64,000 nucleotides of DNA from Micromonospora echinospora. Its GTDB lineage: Bacteria; Actinomycetota; Actinomycetes; Mycobacteriales; Micromonosporaceae. Positions 31,767-40,688 of this stretch are shown piece by piece (position 1 is the stretch's first letter; each line of letters opens with the position of its first letter). Location of the stretch: NCBI RefSeq assembly GCF_014203425.1, contig NZ_JACHJC010000001.1:3038001-3102000 (forward strand), in the 5' to 3' direction. Under the pieces are notes generated by a model, which was not told the origin of the DNA, did not search any database, and was given only the letters and a program-made list of their open reading frames with translations. The position numbers were made by a program, and so were the translations under genes.

Positions 31767-32819
31767 TGCGTCCCGGCGTGCGCCACCAGCGGGGACGGGT
31801 TCGCTGAGCGGGCGCGCGGCGCTTCCCGAATCGGGCGAATCCGGTGCCGGGTCACCGCCCGACGAATGCGGTGCCGGGTCGCCGTGGGGCGAGGTGGGCG
31901 CCGGGCCGCTGCGGAGCGAATCCGGTGCCGGGGTGTCGGGGGCGACTTCATGCTCGGGGGAGTCGGAGCGGTTGTCCGCGTTTGGGCGCTCGGTGGCGTC
32001 GGGCTCGTCGGGGGAAGGGTTGTCGTCGGGCGGCAGGGTCATGGTGTCGCGTCGGCGGCGGCTGAGCAGCCAGCCGATCGCCGCCCCGCCGGCCAGCCCG
32101 GCGAGCAGGCCGCCGCCGAGCAGCAGGTCCGCGCTCGGCCCGTCGTCGGCCGCCGGCGCCGCGCCGTTCGGAGCGCCGTTCTGAACACCGCCCGGAACAC
32201 CGCCCTGGGCGCCGCCCGCCGCGCCGTGACCGCTGTGCGCGCCGCCGTTCGTACCGGGGTCGCCGTTGTGCGTCATGGTGCCCGGCAGCGGCGGCAGCAG
32301 TTCGACAGTCGGTGCCGGGTGCTTGCCGCCGGCCGGGTCCGCCCACCGCACGACAGTGCCGTCGGCGTACGTCTGGACCACTGTGAACGTGAGCCGGTCA
32401 GTGGCGGGCATCGGACCCATGCCGAGCGGCAGCAGGGCCGCTCCGCTGCCGGTGCCGGGCACCCGCAGCCAGGTCACGGCGTGGGTCACCTGGTTCAGTT
32501 CGGCCGCGTGCATGCCGGGGACCGGCTGGTCCAGCGTGCGGGTGGTGATGGTGGGCGCCCAGTCCGGCACGGACAGCGGGTACACCTCGCCGATCGGGGC
32601 GTCCGGGGGCATGGTCAGCTCGATCTTGGTGGTGCGGCTGCCGGGCCGGTCCGCCGGCACCACCACCGACAACTGGATCGCGTCGCCCTGGCGTACCTCG
32701 GCGGGTGAGGTCGTGACCGTCACCCCGGCCGCGCTCGCCGCGCCCGGCCAGCTCACCGCTCCGGCGAGCACGGCGGCCAGCAGCGCCGCCGCCCACCGGC
32801 CCTGACGGGTCATCCTCAT
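31764..32819 (-). CDS. YcnI/DUF1775-type secreted copper-related protein with long tail
   Basis: 351 aa from ATG 32819. Alternatives are ATG 32813 and ATG 32831; GGGGG lies ~6 nt upstream of 32819. Signal peptide (ALLAAVLAGAVSWPGAASAA) is followed by the YcnI-like beta domain: VTVTTSPAEVRQGDAIQLSV, TKIELTMPPDAPIGEVYPLS, AVTWLRVPG and LTFTVVQTYADGTVVRW. Then come a His/Gly-rich linker, a membrane helix (LLAGLAGGAAIGWLLS) with RRRR, and ~85 residues rich in Pro, Asp, Ser and Glu with copies of GDPAP. YcnI proteins bind copper outside the cell and usually sit beside CopC/CopD or Sco1 genes, which are absent here. Confidence 0.82.
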   Translation of the reverse strand: MRMTRQGRWAAALLAAVLAGAVSWPGAASAAGVTVTTSPAEVRQGDAIQLSVVVPADRPGSRTTKIELTMPPDAPIGEVYPLSVPDWAPTITTRTLDQPVPGMHAAELNQVTHAVTWLRVPGTGSGAALLPLGMGPMPATDRLTFTVVQTYADGTVVRWADPAGGKHPAPTVELLPPLPGTMTHNGDPGTNGGAHSGHGAAGGAQGGVPGGVQNGAPNGAAPAADDGPSADLLLGGGLLAGLAGGAAIGWLLSRRRRDTMTLPPDDNPSPDEPDATERPNADNRSDSPEHEVAPDTPAPDSLRSGPAPTSPHGDPAPHSSGGDPAPDSPDSGSAARPLSEPVPAGGARRDA

Positions 32820-33022
32820 CGTGGCCCCCATCCATCTCGACCGGGGCCGGTACCGGCTCCGGCCCCACCTGGTAGTTCGGGCGGCGGGGCGAAAAGGTTC
32901 AACGCCTGCCGAACTCGTTGCCGGCGGGCAGCGGCGTCGGCGACGGCACGCGCCGGGGCGACCGATAGCATCGCAGGGGCCGGTCACCGGCTTATCCGTA
33001 CCATCGACGACTAGGAGTCACC

Positions 33023-35041
33023 GTGTCCGCACCCCGTACCCCCGTCGTGGCCGACCCCGTCGTCGTCGCCGCCGGGACGACGGCGGCCGACGCGGTGGCC
33101 GCGGCCGGTCTGCCGATGAGCGGGCCGAAGGCGATCGTGGTGGTCCGCGACCCGCAGGGCCAGCTGCGCGACCTGGACTGGCGCCCGGCCGAGGAGGTCG
33201 CTGTCGAGCCGGTCGCGCTGGACAGCCCGGACGGGCTGAACGTGCTGCGCCACTCCACCGCGCACGTGCTGGCCCAGGCGGTGCAGGACGTCTTCCCGGA
33301 GGCGAAGCTCGGCATAGGCCCGCCGATCGAGAACGGCTTCTACTACGACTTCGGCGTCGACAAGCCGTTCCAGCCGGAGGACCTGACCAAGCTCGAGAAG
33401 CGCATGCAGGAGATCGTCAAGTCCGGCCAGCGGTTCCGCCGCCGCCGGTTCGCCGACCTGGACGAGGCGCGGGCCGAGCTGGCCGCCGAGCCGTACAAGC
33501 TGGAGCTGATCGACGTCAAGGGGGAGGGGCTGGACTCCTCCGAGGTGATGGAGGTGGGCGGCGGCGAGCTGACCATCTACGACAACCTCGCCGCGAACGA
33601 GGACAAGGTCTGCTGGTCCGACCTGTGCCGGGGCCCGCACCTGCCGAGCACCCGGCTGATCGGCGCGTTCAAGCTGATGCGCTCGGCCGCCGCGTACTGG
33701 CGCGGGTCGGAGAAGAACCCGCAGCTGCAGCGCGTCTACGGCACCGCGTGGCCGACCCGCGACGAGCTCAAGGCGTACCTGAAGCTCCTGGAGGAGGCCG
33801 CCCGCCGCGACCACCGCAAGCTCGGCGCGGACCTCGACCTGTTCAGCTTCCCCGACGAGATCGGCTCCGGCCTGCCGGTCTTCCACCCCAAGGGCGGCGT
33901 GCTCAAGCGGGTGATGGAGGACTACGTCCGGGCGCGCCACATCGAGGAGGGCTTCGACTACGTCGGCACGCCGCACATCTCCAAGGAAGGTCTCTTCCAC
34001 ACCTCGGGACACCTGCCCTACTACAAGGACACGATGTTCCCGCCCATGGAGATGGAGGGCAGCGACTACTACCTCAAGGCCATGAACTGCCCGATGCACA
34101 ACCTGATCTACCGGTCGCGCGGGCGGTCCTACCGGCAGCTGCCGCTGCGGCTGTTCGAGTTCGGGTCGGTCTACCGGTACGAGAAGTCCGGCGTCATCCA
34201 CGGCCTGACCCGGGTGCGCGGCTTCACCCAGGACGACTCGCACTCCTACTGCACGAAGGAGCAGGCACCGGCCGAGATCAAGCACCTGCTCGGCTTCGTG
34301 CTCAGCCTGCTGCGTGACTTCGGCATCGACGACTTCTACCTGGAGCTGTCGACCCGCGACGACTCCCGGCCGGACAAGTTCGTCGGCTCCGACTCCGACT
34401 GGGCGACGGCCACCGCCGTGCTGGAGCAGTGCGCGCTGGAGACCGGCCTGGAGCTGGTGCCGGACCCGGGCGGCGCGGCGTTCTACGGCCCGAAGATCTC
34501 CGTGCAGGCCAAGGACGCGATCGGCCGGACCTGGCAGATGTCGACCATCCAGTACGACTTCAACCAGCCGAAGGGCTTCGGGCTGGAGTACCAGGCCGCC
34601 GACGGCACCCGGCAGCAGCCGGTGATGATCCACTGCGCCAAGTTCGGGTCGATCGAGCGGTTCATCGGCGTGCTCACCGAGCACTACGCGGGCGCGTTCC
34701 CGGCCTGGCTGGCACCGGTGCAGGTGGTCGGCATCCCGATCCGCGAGGAGCACGGCGACTACCTGGCCGACTTCACCGCGACGCTGCGCCGGCACGGCAT
34801 CCGCGCCGACGTCGATCTGGGCGACGACCGGATGCAGAAGAAGATCCGCAACGCGCAGCAGCAGAAGATCCCGTTCATGGTGATCGCCGGGGACGACGAC
34901 GTGGCCGCCGGCACCGTCTCGTTCCGCTACCGCGACGGCTCGCAGCGCAACGGCGTACCGGTCGACGAAGCGGTCGCGCACGTGCGCGAGGTGGTGGAGT
35001 CGCGTACCAACGCCGGCCCCACCGCCACCGCCGCCGAGTAG
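33023..35041 (+). CDS. thrS: Threonyl-tRNA synthetase
   Basis: 672 aa from GTG 33023, with TAGGAG 8 nt upstream. N-terminal TGS-like region, then the second editing domain with [19 protein letters not shown], then the class II core: zinc ligand Cys/His in [21 protein letters not shown] (motif 2) and [20 protein letters not shown] (motif 3). The anticodon-binding domain is at the end. It charges tRNA-Thr. No T-box can be made out in the 203-base divergent region upstream. Followed by a hairpin and the HIT gene. Confidence 0.97.
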   Translation: MSAPRTPVVADPVVVAAGTTAADAVAAAGLPMSGPKAIVVVRDPQGQLRDLDWRPAEEVAVEPVALDSPDGLNVLRHSTAHVLAQAVQDVFPEAKLGIGPPIENGFYYDFGVDKPFQPEDLTKLEKRMQEIVKSGQRFRRRRFADLDEARAELAAEPYKLELIDVKGEGLDSSEVMEVGGGELTIYDNLAANEDKVCWSDLCRGPHLPSTRLIGAFKLMRSAAAYWRGSEKNPQLQRVYGTAWPTRDELKAYLKLLEEAARRDHRKLGADLDLFSFPDEIGSGLPVFHPKGGVLKRVMEDYVRARHIEEGFDYVGTPHISKEGLFHTSGHLPYYKDTMFPPMEMEGSDYYLKAMNCPMHNLIYRSRGRSYRQLPLRLFEFGSVYRYEKSGVIHGLTRVRGFTQDDSHSYCTKEQAPAEIKHLLGFVLSLLRDFGIDDFYLELSTRDDSRPDKFVGSDSDWATATAVLEQCALETGLELVPDPGGAAFYGPKISVQAKDAIGRTWQMSTIQYDFNQPKGFGLEYQAADGTRQQPVMIHCAKFGSIERFIGVLTEHYAGAFPAWLAPVQVVGIPIREEHGDYLADFTATLRRHGIRADVDLGDDRMQKKIRNAQQQKIPFMVIAGDDDVAAGTVSFRYRDGSQRNGVPVDEAVAHVREVVESRTNAGPTATAAE

Positions 35042-35043
35042 AC

Positions 35044-35067
35044 GCGCCGCCGCCCCGGCGGCGGCGC
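35044..35067 (+). terminator. Compact GC hairpin after thrS
   Basis: GCGCCGCCGCC (35044-35054) pairs exactly with GGCGGCGGCGC (35057-35067), with only two bases between. It begins 3 nt after the thrS stop. Confidence 0.55.
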
Positions 35068-35094
35068 GGTTCGGCGCGGGTCCGGGCCGGATCG

Positions 35095-35100
35095 TAGGAT
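35095..35100 (+). promoter_or_regulatory. -10 element, leaderless promoter of HIT gene
   Basis: TAGGAT, then exactly 7 nt (CGCCGGT), then GTG 35108. Confidence 0.5.
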
Positions 35101-35107
35101 CGCCGGT

Positions 35108-35668
35108 GTGACAGGGGCGGAGCGGGACACCGGGTACGGCGGCGACAACGGTCTGGCGGACGGGCTGGACCGGCTCTGGACGCCGCACCGGATGACCTAC
35201 ATCTCCGGCGAGGACCGGCCCGAGGGTGGGTACGAGAAGCCGGCCGGCTGCCCGTTCTGCCTGGCGCCCGGGCTGCCCGCCGAGGAGAGCCTGGTGGTGG
35301 CCCGCGGTGAGCACGTCTTCGCGGTGCTCAACCTCTACCCGTACAACCCCGGGCACCTGCTCGTCTGCCCCTACCGGCACGTCGCTGACTACACCGAGCT
35401 GGACGAGCCGGAGACGGTCGAGCTGGCCGCGTTCACCAAGGCCGCCATGCGGGTCGTCCGGCACGTCTCCAGCGCGCACGGCTTCAACCTCGGCATGAAC
35501 CAGGGGGGCGTCGCCGGCGCGGGCATCGCCGCGCACCTGCACCAGCACGTGGTGCCGCGCTGGGGCGGCGACGCCAACTTCATGCCGGTGATCGGCCGCA
35601 CCAAGGTGCTGCCCCAGCTCCTCGCCGACACCCGGGATCTGCTGGCCAAGGCGTGGTCGGCGGCCTGA
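35108..35668 (+). CDS. HIT-family nucleotide hydrolase/phosphorylase
   Basis: 186 aa from GTG 35108. The histidine triad H-x-H-x-H is intact in AAHLHQHVVPRWGGD. Upstream, GCPFCLAPGLPAEESLVV and LNLYPYNPGHLLVCPYRHV are as in the actinobacterial HIT branch with diadenosine-tetraphosphate phosphorylase activity. Adjacent to thrS in many actinobacteria, perhaps because synthetases make Ap4A as a side product. No ribosome binding site, but a -10 ends 7 nt before the start. Confidence 0.93.
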   Translation: MTGAERDTGYGGDNGLADGLDRLWTPHRMTYISGEDRPEGGYEKPAGCPFCLAPGLPAEESLVVARGEHVFAVLNLYPYNPGHLLVCPYRHVADYTELDEPETVELAAFTKAAMRVVRHVSSAHGFNLGMNQGGVAGAGIAAHLHQHVVPRWGGDANFMPVIGRTKVLPQLLADTRDLLAKAWSAA

Positions 35669-35687
35669 CGGCGGCCCGCCCCGACAG

Positions 35688-35693
35688 TACGAT
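35688..35693 (+). promoter_or_regulatory. -10 element, leaderless promoter of 35701 gene
   Basis: TACGAT, then exactly 7 nt, then ATG 35701. CTGACG (35665-35670) with a 17-nt spacer is a moderate -35. Confidence 0.5.
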
Positions 35694-35700
35694 CTCGCGC

Positions 35701-36324
35701 ATGGCTCTCCTGCACCGCGCGGAACTGCGCCCCTCGAAACTGGAACTGCTCGCCGGCTGGCTGCCCGGGCGGCAGTGGTTCGCCGGCGAGGCGGGCGCGC
35801 CGGTCAGCCGCGTCGCGGCGTACCGGTTCGACGACCCGGCCGGTGAGGTGGGCGTCGAGACGCTGCTCGTCCGCGCCGGTGACGGCCCGGTGCTCCAGGT
35901 GCCGTTGACCTACCGGGGCGCGCCGCTGGCCGGGGCGGACGAGCACCTGGTGGGCGTCATCGAGCACTCGGTGCTCGGCCGCCGCTGGGCGTACGACGCC
36001 TGCGGCGACCCGGTGTACCCGCCGCTGCTGGCCGCCGCCGTGCTCGCCGACGCCGGGCAGGCCGAGGAGTACTTCGAGGTCGACGGGAAGCGGGAGGCGC
36101 GTCCGGCGAGCATGACGCTGACCGGCAGCCGTACCGGCCGTCCGGTGCCGACGGGTCCGGTTTCGGCCGACCCGGGTGACGGCGGCGTGACGGTGGTCCG
36201 GGTGGGGGACGTCGAGCTGGCGGTGGTCCGGCGGCCCGTACCGGCCGACGTTCCGGCCGCGGGCGGCCTCGCCGGCGCCTGGCCGGGGCAGGACGAGCCG
36301 GTACTGCTGGCCTACGCGCGCTGA
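35701..36324 (+). CDS. Maltokinase N-terminal cap-like domain protein (stand-alone)
   Basis: 207 aa from ATG 35701. The start resembles the Mak N-terminal cap: LELLAGWLPGRQWFAGEAG, then VSRVAAYRF, VGVETLLVRAGDGPVLQVPL, TYRGAPLAGADEHLVGVIEH and SVLGRRWAYDACGDPVYPPL. The kinase domain that follows in maltokinase is missing: the protein ends soon after. Such cap-only proteins occur in actinobacteria and are often called hypothetical or '1,4-alpha-glucan branching' proteins. No function can be claimed. Confidence 0.78.
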   Translation: MALLHRAELRPSKLELLAGWLPGRQWFAGEAGAPVSRVAAYRFDDPAGEVGVETLLVRAGDGPVLQVPLTYRGAPLAGADEHLVGVIEHSVLGRRWAYDACGDPVYPPLLAAAVLADAGQAEEYFEVDGKREARPASMTLTGSRTGRPVPTGPVSADPGDGGVTVVRVGDVELAVVRRPVPADVPAAGGLAGAWPGQDEPVLLAYAR

Positions 36325-36436
36325 CGGCTCGCCGGGCGGCGGCGTTCACCGCGACCGTCCGCCGCCTGCCGTCACGGGGCGTGACCGTGACCGTACTCAG
36401 GAGCCAGGAACCGGCCCGCGGCCGCCCGGAAGATGA

Positions 36437-36442
36437 CAGGAT
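36437..36442 (+). promoter_or_regulatory. -10-like element before aldo/keto reductase
   Basis: CAGGAT, then 6 nt, then GTG 36449. It lacks the first T of TANNNT, so it is the weakest of the leaderless candidates. Confidence 0.35.
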
Positions 36443-36448
36443 GCGGCG

Positions 36449-37507
36449 GTGGCAGTCGACAAGCGACAGTTGGGGCGCAGCGGCATCGAGGTGAGCGCCC
36501 TCGGCATGGGGTGCTGGGCGATCGGCGGCCCCTGGGCCGAGGGCGCCCGCCCGCTGGGCTGGGGTCAGGTCGACGACGACGAGTCGGTACGTGCCGTCCG
36601 CCGCGCGCTCGACTTCGGCGTCACGCTGTTCGACACCGCTGACACGTACGGCGCCGGGCACGGCGAGCGGGTGCTCGGCCGGGCACTCGCCGGCCGGCGC
36701 GACGAGGCCGTGATCGCCACGAAGTTCGGCTACACGTTCGACGAGAGCGCCCGGCAGGCAACCGGGGAGAACGCCTCGCCGCACTACCTGCGCCGGGCGG
36801 TGACCGACTCACTGCGCCGGCTCGGCACCGACCACATCGACCTCTACCAACTGCACCTCGGCGACCTGCCGCTGCCCCGGGCCGAGGCGCTCATCGGCAC
36901 GCTCGACGACCTGATGGACGACGGCCTGATCCGGGCGTACGGATGGAGCACCGACCGGGCCGACCGGGCCGCCGCGTTCGCGCAGGTCGCCCGGGGCGCC
37001 ACCGCCGTACAGCACGCGCTGTCGGTGCTCCGGGACGCCCCCGCCATGCTGGACGCCTGCGACAAGCACGACCTGGCCAGCCTGGCCCGGGGGCCGCTCG
37101 GGATGGGACTGCTCACCGGCAAGTACACGCCGGAGTCGACGCTTCCCCGCGACGACGTACGCGGACTCGGGCCGACCTGGCTGGAGTGGTTCCGCAGCGG
37201 CCGGCCCGCGCCGGAGTGGCTGCGCCGGGTCGCCGCCGTCCGCGACGCGCTGACCGCCGACGGCCGTACGCTCGCGCAGGGGGCTATCGGGTGGATCTGG
37301 GCGCGCAGCGACCGCGCCGTGCCGATCCCCGGGGCCCGTACCGTCGCCCAGGTCGAGGAGAACGCTGCCGCGCTGAGCCGGGGACCGCTCGCGCCTGACC
37401 ACTTCGCCGAGGTGGAGCGGCAGTTGGCGGCGGTACGCTCAGCCGCCCTCCGGGACGCCGACCGCCCGTACTGGCCGATGCCCCCGGTCCCCGCCGTCCG
37501 CCCCTGA
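36449..37507 (+). CDS. Aldo/keto reductase
   Basis: 352 aa from GTG 36449. AKR barrel with FDTADTYGAGHGERVLG (Asp, Tyr), IATKFGYT (Lys) and IDLYQLHLGDLPL (His). N-terminus KRQLGRSGIEVSALGMGCWA. C-terminal cofactor loop VPIPGARTVAQVEENAAAL. Substrate unknown. Only ~30% of its segments resemble the other AKR at 25120-26103 by eye, so it is a distant paralogue. Converges on the EF-G-like gene with an inverted repeat between. Confidence 0.9.
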   Translation: MAVDKRQLGRSGIEVSALGMGCWAIGGPWAEGARPLGWGQVDDDESVRAVRRALDFGVTLFDTADTYGAGHGERVLGRALAGRRDEAVIATKFGYTFDESARQATGENASPHYLRRAVTDSLRRLGTDHIDLYQLHLGDLPLPRAEALIGTLDDLMDDGLIRAYGWSTDRADRAAAFAQVARGATAVQHALSVLRDAPAMLDACDKHDLASLARGPLGMGLLTGKYTPESTLPRDDVRGLGPTWLEWFRSGRPAPEWLRRVAAVRDALTADGRTLAQGAIGWIWARSDRAVPIPGARTVAQVEENAAALSRGPLAPDHFAEVERQLAAVRSAALRDADRPYWPMPPVPAVRP

Positions 37508-37546
37508 CCCGAACGACCCCCGCCCCCAGCCCCGCCCTCTCCACGC

Positions 37547-37615
37547 CGATCTTGCGGTTGTGGCCCTTGAGATGACCGGAATGCGCACCTTGTCAGGGCC
37601 GCAAGTGCAAGATCG
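37547..37615. repeat. Imperfect inverted repeat in convergent intergenic region
   Basis: CGATCTTGCGGTTGTGGCCC.. (37547-37567) matches the reverse complement of 37595-37615 at 18 of 21 positions, with a 27-nt loop. The ends CGATCTTGC/GCAAGATCG are exact. It may serve as terminator for both genes (stops at 37507 and 37658) and has the look of a dispersed intergenic element. Confidence 0.6.
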
Positions 37616-37657
37616 CGGGAGCGGGAGGTGGGGCGAGGGGCGAGGGCGGGGGTGGGG

Positions 37658-39814
37658 TCAGTGAGTTGTGGACTCCTTGCGGGCCTGGTCGGCCAGGTGG
37701 GCGGGCATGGGCTCGTGGCGGGCGAACTCGCGGCGGAACGTGCCGGTGCCCGCCGTCATCGAGCGCAGCTCCACCGCGTATCGCAGCAACTCTGTCGCGG
37801 GCACCTCGGCGCGGACCAGCGTGCGGCCCTCGGCCTCCGGGTCCGGCTCGGTGCCGAGCACCCGGCCGCGCCGTCCGGACAGGTCGCCCATCACCGCGCC
37901 GACCGACGAGTCCGGCACCCGCACGGTGATCTCGTCCACCGGCTCCAGCAGCGTGGGCTGGCCCTTCTCGGCGGCGTCGCGCAGCGCCAGCGCGCCGGCG
38001 GTCTGGAACGCCGCGTCGGAGGAGTCGACGCTGTGCGCCTTCCCGTCGACGAGCGTCACCCGCAGGTCCACCACCGGGCAGCCGGCGACCAGGCCGCGTT
38101 CCATCTGCGCCCGTACACCCTTCTCCACCGACGGGATGTAGTTGTGCGGGACCGCGCCGCCGACCACCCGGTCGACGAACTCGAAGCCGGCGCCCCGGGG
38201 CAGCGGCTCCACCTCGATGTCGCAGACCGCGTACTGGCCGTGGCCGCCGGACTGCTTGACGTGCCGCCCGTGCCCGCGCGCGGCGGCGGTGAACGTCTCG
38301 CGCAGCGGCACCCGGACCGGCTCGGTGTCCAGCTCGACCCCGCCGCCGCGCAGCCGGTCCAGCACCACGTCGGCGTGCGCCTCGCCCATGCACCAGAGCA
38401 CCAGCTGGTGGGTCTCCGCGTTGCGTTCCAGCCGCAGCGTCGGGTCACCGGCGACCAGCCGGGACAGGTTGCGGGCCAGCGCGTCCTCGTCGGCCCGGCT
38501 GCGCGCCACGATCGCCACCGGCAGCAGCGGCTCGGGCATCTCCCAGGGCGCGATCAGCAGCGGGTCGTCCTTGGCCGAGATGGTGTCGCCGGTCTCCGCG
38601 CTGCCCGACTTGGTGATCGCGCACAGGTCGCCCGCGACACAGGCGGCCACCTCGCGCAGCGTCGCGCCCAGCGGGGTGTAGACGTGGCCGACCCGCTCGT
38701 CGGCGTCGTGGTCGGGGTGGCCGCGCTCGGCCATGCCGTGACCTGACACGTGGATCACCTGGTCGGGGCGGAGCGTGCCGGAGAAGACCCGGACCAGCGA
38801 GACCCGCCCGACGTGCCGGTCGACTGTCGTCTTGACCACCTCGGCGACGAGCGGGCCGTCCGGGTCGCAGGTCAGCGGCGGACGGGGCGAGCCGTCCACC
38901 CCGGTGACCGCCGGCAGGTCGTGCTCCAGCGGGGACGGGAACGCCGCGACCAGGCCGTCGAGCAGCGCGTCCAGGCCGACGCCGGTTTCCGCGCAGACCG
39001 GCACCACCGGGTAGAAGTGGCCGCGGGCGACAGCCGTCTCCAGGTCGGTGATGAGCACCTCGGGGTCGATCTCCTCACCGCCGAGGTAGCGGTCCATCAG
39101 GGTTTCGTCCTCGCTCTCCGCGATGATCCCCTCGATCAGCTCGTCGCGGGACTCCTGGATGGCCGGCAGGTGCTCCGGGTCCGGCTCGCGCACCTCCGGC
39201 GGCAGCCCGGCGGAGTAGTCGTACACCCGGCGGGTGATCAGGCCCATCAGGCCGGCCACCGACTCGCCGTCGTCGCCGAGCATGGGCAGGTAGAGCGGGA
39301 GCACGTTGTCGCCGAAGACCCGCTGGCACAGCGCCACCGCCTCGTCGAAGTCGGCGCGCGGGTGGTCCAGCCGGGAGACCGCGACCGCGCGCGGCATGTC
39401 GACGGCGGCGCACTCCTCCCAGAGGGCGGCGGTGGCGGCGTCCATGCCGTCGACGGCGGAGACCACGAACAGCGCCGCGTCGGCGGCGCGCAGCCCGGCG
39501 CGCAACTCGCCGACGAAGTCGCCGTAGCCCGGCGTGTCCAGCAGGTTGACCTTGACGTCGCGGTGCGTCAGCGGCGCGCAGGCCAGGCTCACAGAGCGCT
39601 GCTGCCGTACGGCGGCGGGGTCGTGGTCGCAGACCGTGGTGCCCTCGGTGACGGCGCCGGCCCGGCTGATCGTGCCGCTGGCCGCCAGCAGCGCCTCGAC
39701 GAGAGTCGTCTTGCCGGCGCCGGAGTGCCCGACGAGCACCACGTTGCGAACCCTGCCGGGCTCGGTCACCACCGGCGCGCTGCCGGTGACACCCTTCTCG
39801 TTCTTCTGCGCCAT
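37658..39814 (-). CDS. fusA2: Elongation factor G-like protein (EF-G2)
   Basis: 718 aa from ATG 39814, after GGGAGGTGC. Full EF-G domain order: GTPase, domains II-III, IV and V. P-loop G29-H-S-G-A-G-K-T36 and D93-T-P-G-Y-G-D99 are intact, but the base-specificity motif NKxD is S147-R-L-D150 and the switch I RGITI is replaced by RSVSL. It therefore belongs to the EF-G-like/EF-G2 group. The mycobacterial member is reported to bind guanine nucleotides without ribosome-stimulated GTPase activity. Domain IV tip AVPHNYIPSVEKGVR is recognisable. Function in translation or stress is open. Confidence 0.9.
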   Translation of the reverse strand: MAQKNEKGVTGSAPVVTEPGRVRNVVLVGHSGAGKTTLVEALLAASGTISRAGAVTEGTTVCDHDPAAVRQQRSVSLACAPLTHRDVKVNLLDTPGYGDFVGELRAGLRAADAALFVVSAVDGMDAATAALWEECAAVDMPRAVAVSRLDHPRADFDEAVALCQRVFGDNVLPLYLPMLGDDGESVAGLMGLITRRVYDYSAGLPPEVREPDPEHLPAIQESRDELIEGIIAESEDETLMDRYLGGEEIDPEVLITDLETAVARGHFYPVVPVCAETGVGLDALLDGLVAAFPSPLEHDLPAVTGVDGSPRPPLTCDPDGPLVAEVVKTTVDRHVGRVSLVRVFSGTLRPDQVIHVSGHGMAERGHPDHDADERVGHVYTPLGATLREVAACVAGDLCAITKSGSAETGDTISAKDDPLLIAPWEMPEPLLPVAIVARSRADEDALARNLSRLVAGDPTLRLERNAETHQLVLWCMGEAHADVVLDRLRGGGVELDTEPVRVPLRETFTAAARGHGRHVKQSGGHGQYAVCDIEVEPLPRGAGFEFVDRVVGGAVPHNYIPSVEKGVRAQMERGLVAGCPVVDLRVTLVDGKAHSVDSSDAAFQTAGALALRDAAEKGQPTLLEPVDEITVRVPDSSVGAVMGDLSGRRGRVLGTEPDPEAEGRTLVRAEVPATELLRYAVELRSMTAGTGTFRREFARHEPMPAHLADQARKESTTH

Positions 39815-40067
39815 CGCGGCGCACCTCCCTCAACCGGTGGTGGTGGCGACCGCCGCGGGCGACGGGGGAGCGGACCCGGGACGGGCGCCGCGGCGATATC
39901 TTCCGGTGATCTCATGCTGGCCGGGAACGCGGACCGGTGATCCCGTGATCCGGCTCACCTCCTGGCTCGATCTCACACCCGCGCGGGTGCGGGGCACAAG
40001 GGCCGTCGGGCGGGTCGTGCGCCCGGCTGTGTCCCCGGCGGTTGCGGGCCGTTATCGTGGGACCGCC

Positions 40068-40688
40068 ATGGCGAAGATCTTCCAAGTGACGGCCCGCGCG
40101 GGCATGACCCGCGTCGTGGAGCCGATCGCCCGTACGCTGCTGCGTGCGGGCGTGTCCCCCAATGCGGTCACCGTGACCGGCACCGTCGGCGTGCTCATCG
40201 GCGCGCTCGGCTTCGGCGCGCGCGGCCATCTGGTCGCCGGCGCGCTGATCGTCACGGTCTTCGCTCTCACCGACCTGCTCGACGGCACGATGGCGCGGAT
40301 GAGCGGCGGGTCCACCCGGTTCGGGGCGTTCCTCGACTCGAGCATGGACCGGGTCGCCGACAGCGCGGTGTTCGGCGCCGTCGCGTACTGGCTGGCCACC
40401 CAGCACAACTACTCGGGCGTGGCGGCGGCGCTGATCTGCCTGGCCGCGGGCGGGCTGGTCTCCTACGTCAAGGCCCGCGCCGAGGGCCTCGGGATGACCT
40501 GCAACGTGGGCATCGCCGAACGCACGGAGCGCCTGCTCATCGTCGGGGTGGGCGGCATCCTCACCGGCGTCGCCGTACCGCTCGCGCTGGAGATCGCGCT
40601 CTGGCTGCTCGCCGCCGTCTCGATCTTCACCGTCGGGCAGCGGATGGCCCACGTGTACCGCCAGGCCCAGCGGGTCGGCGTCGAGTGA
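40068..40688 (+). CDS. pgsA: Phosphatidylinositol-phosphate synthase (CDP-alcohol phosphatidyltransferase)
   Basis: 206 aa from ATG 40068. All eight residues of the CDP-alcohol phosphotransferase motif are present: D69, D72, G73, A76, R77, G86, D90 and D94. About five membrane helices follow (e.g. HLVAGALIVTVFALTDLL, and PLALEIALWLLAAVSIF). In actinobacteria this enzyme joins CDP-diacylglycerol and inositol 1-phosphate to make PI-phosphate, the root of PIMs. It overlaps patA by GTGA and starts the pgsA-patA-pimA operon. TATCGT (40053-40058) ending 9 nt upstream may be its -10. Confidence 0.94.
   Translation: MAKIFQVTARAGMTRVVEPIARTLLRAGVSPNAVTVTGTVGVLIGALGFGARGHLVAGALIVTVFALTDLLDGTMARMSGGSTRFGAFLDSSMDRVADSAVFGAVAYWLATQHNYSGVAAALICLAAGGLVSYVKARAEGLGMTCNVGIAERTERLLIVGVGGILTGVAVPLALEIALWLLAAVSIFTVGQRMAHVYRQAQRVGVE

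Noticed and set aside
32820..33022. Possible T-box riboswitch before thrS
   Set aside because: No specifier loop or TGGNACC-type T-box sequence is seen in the 203 bases.
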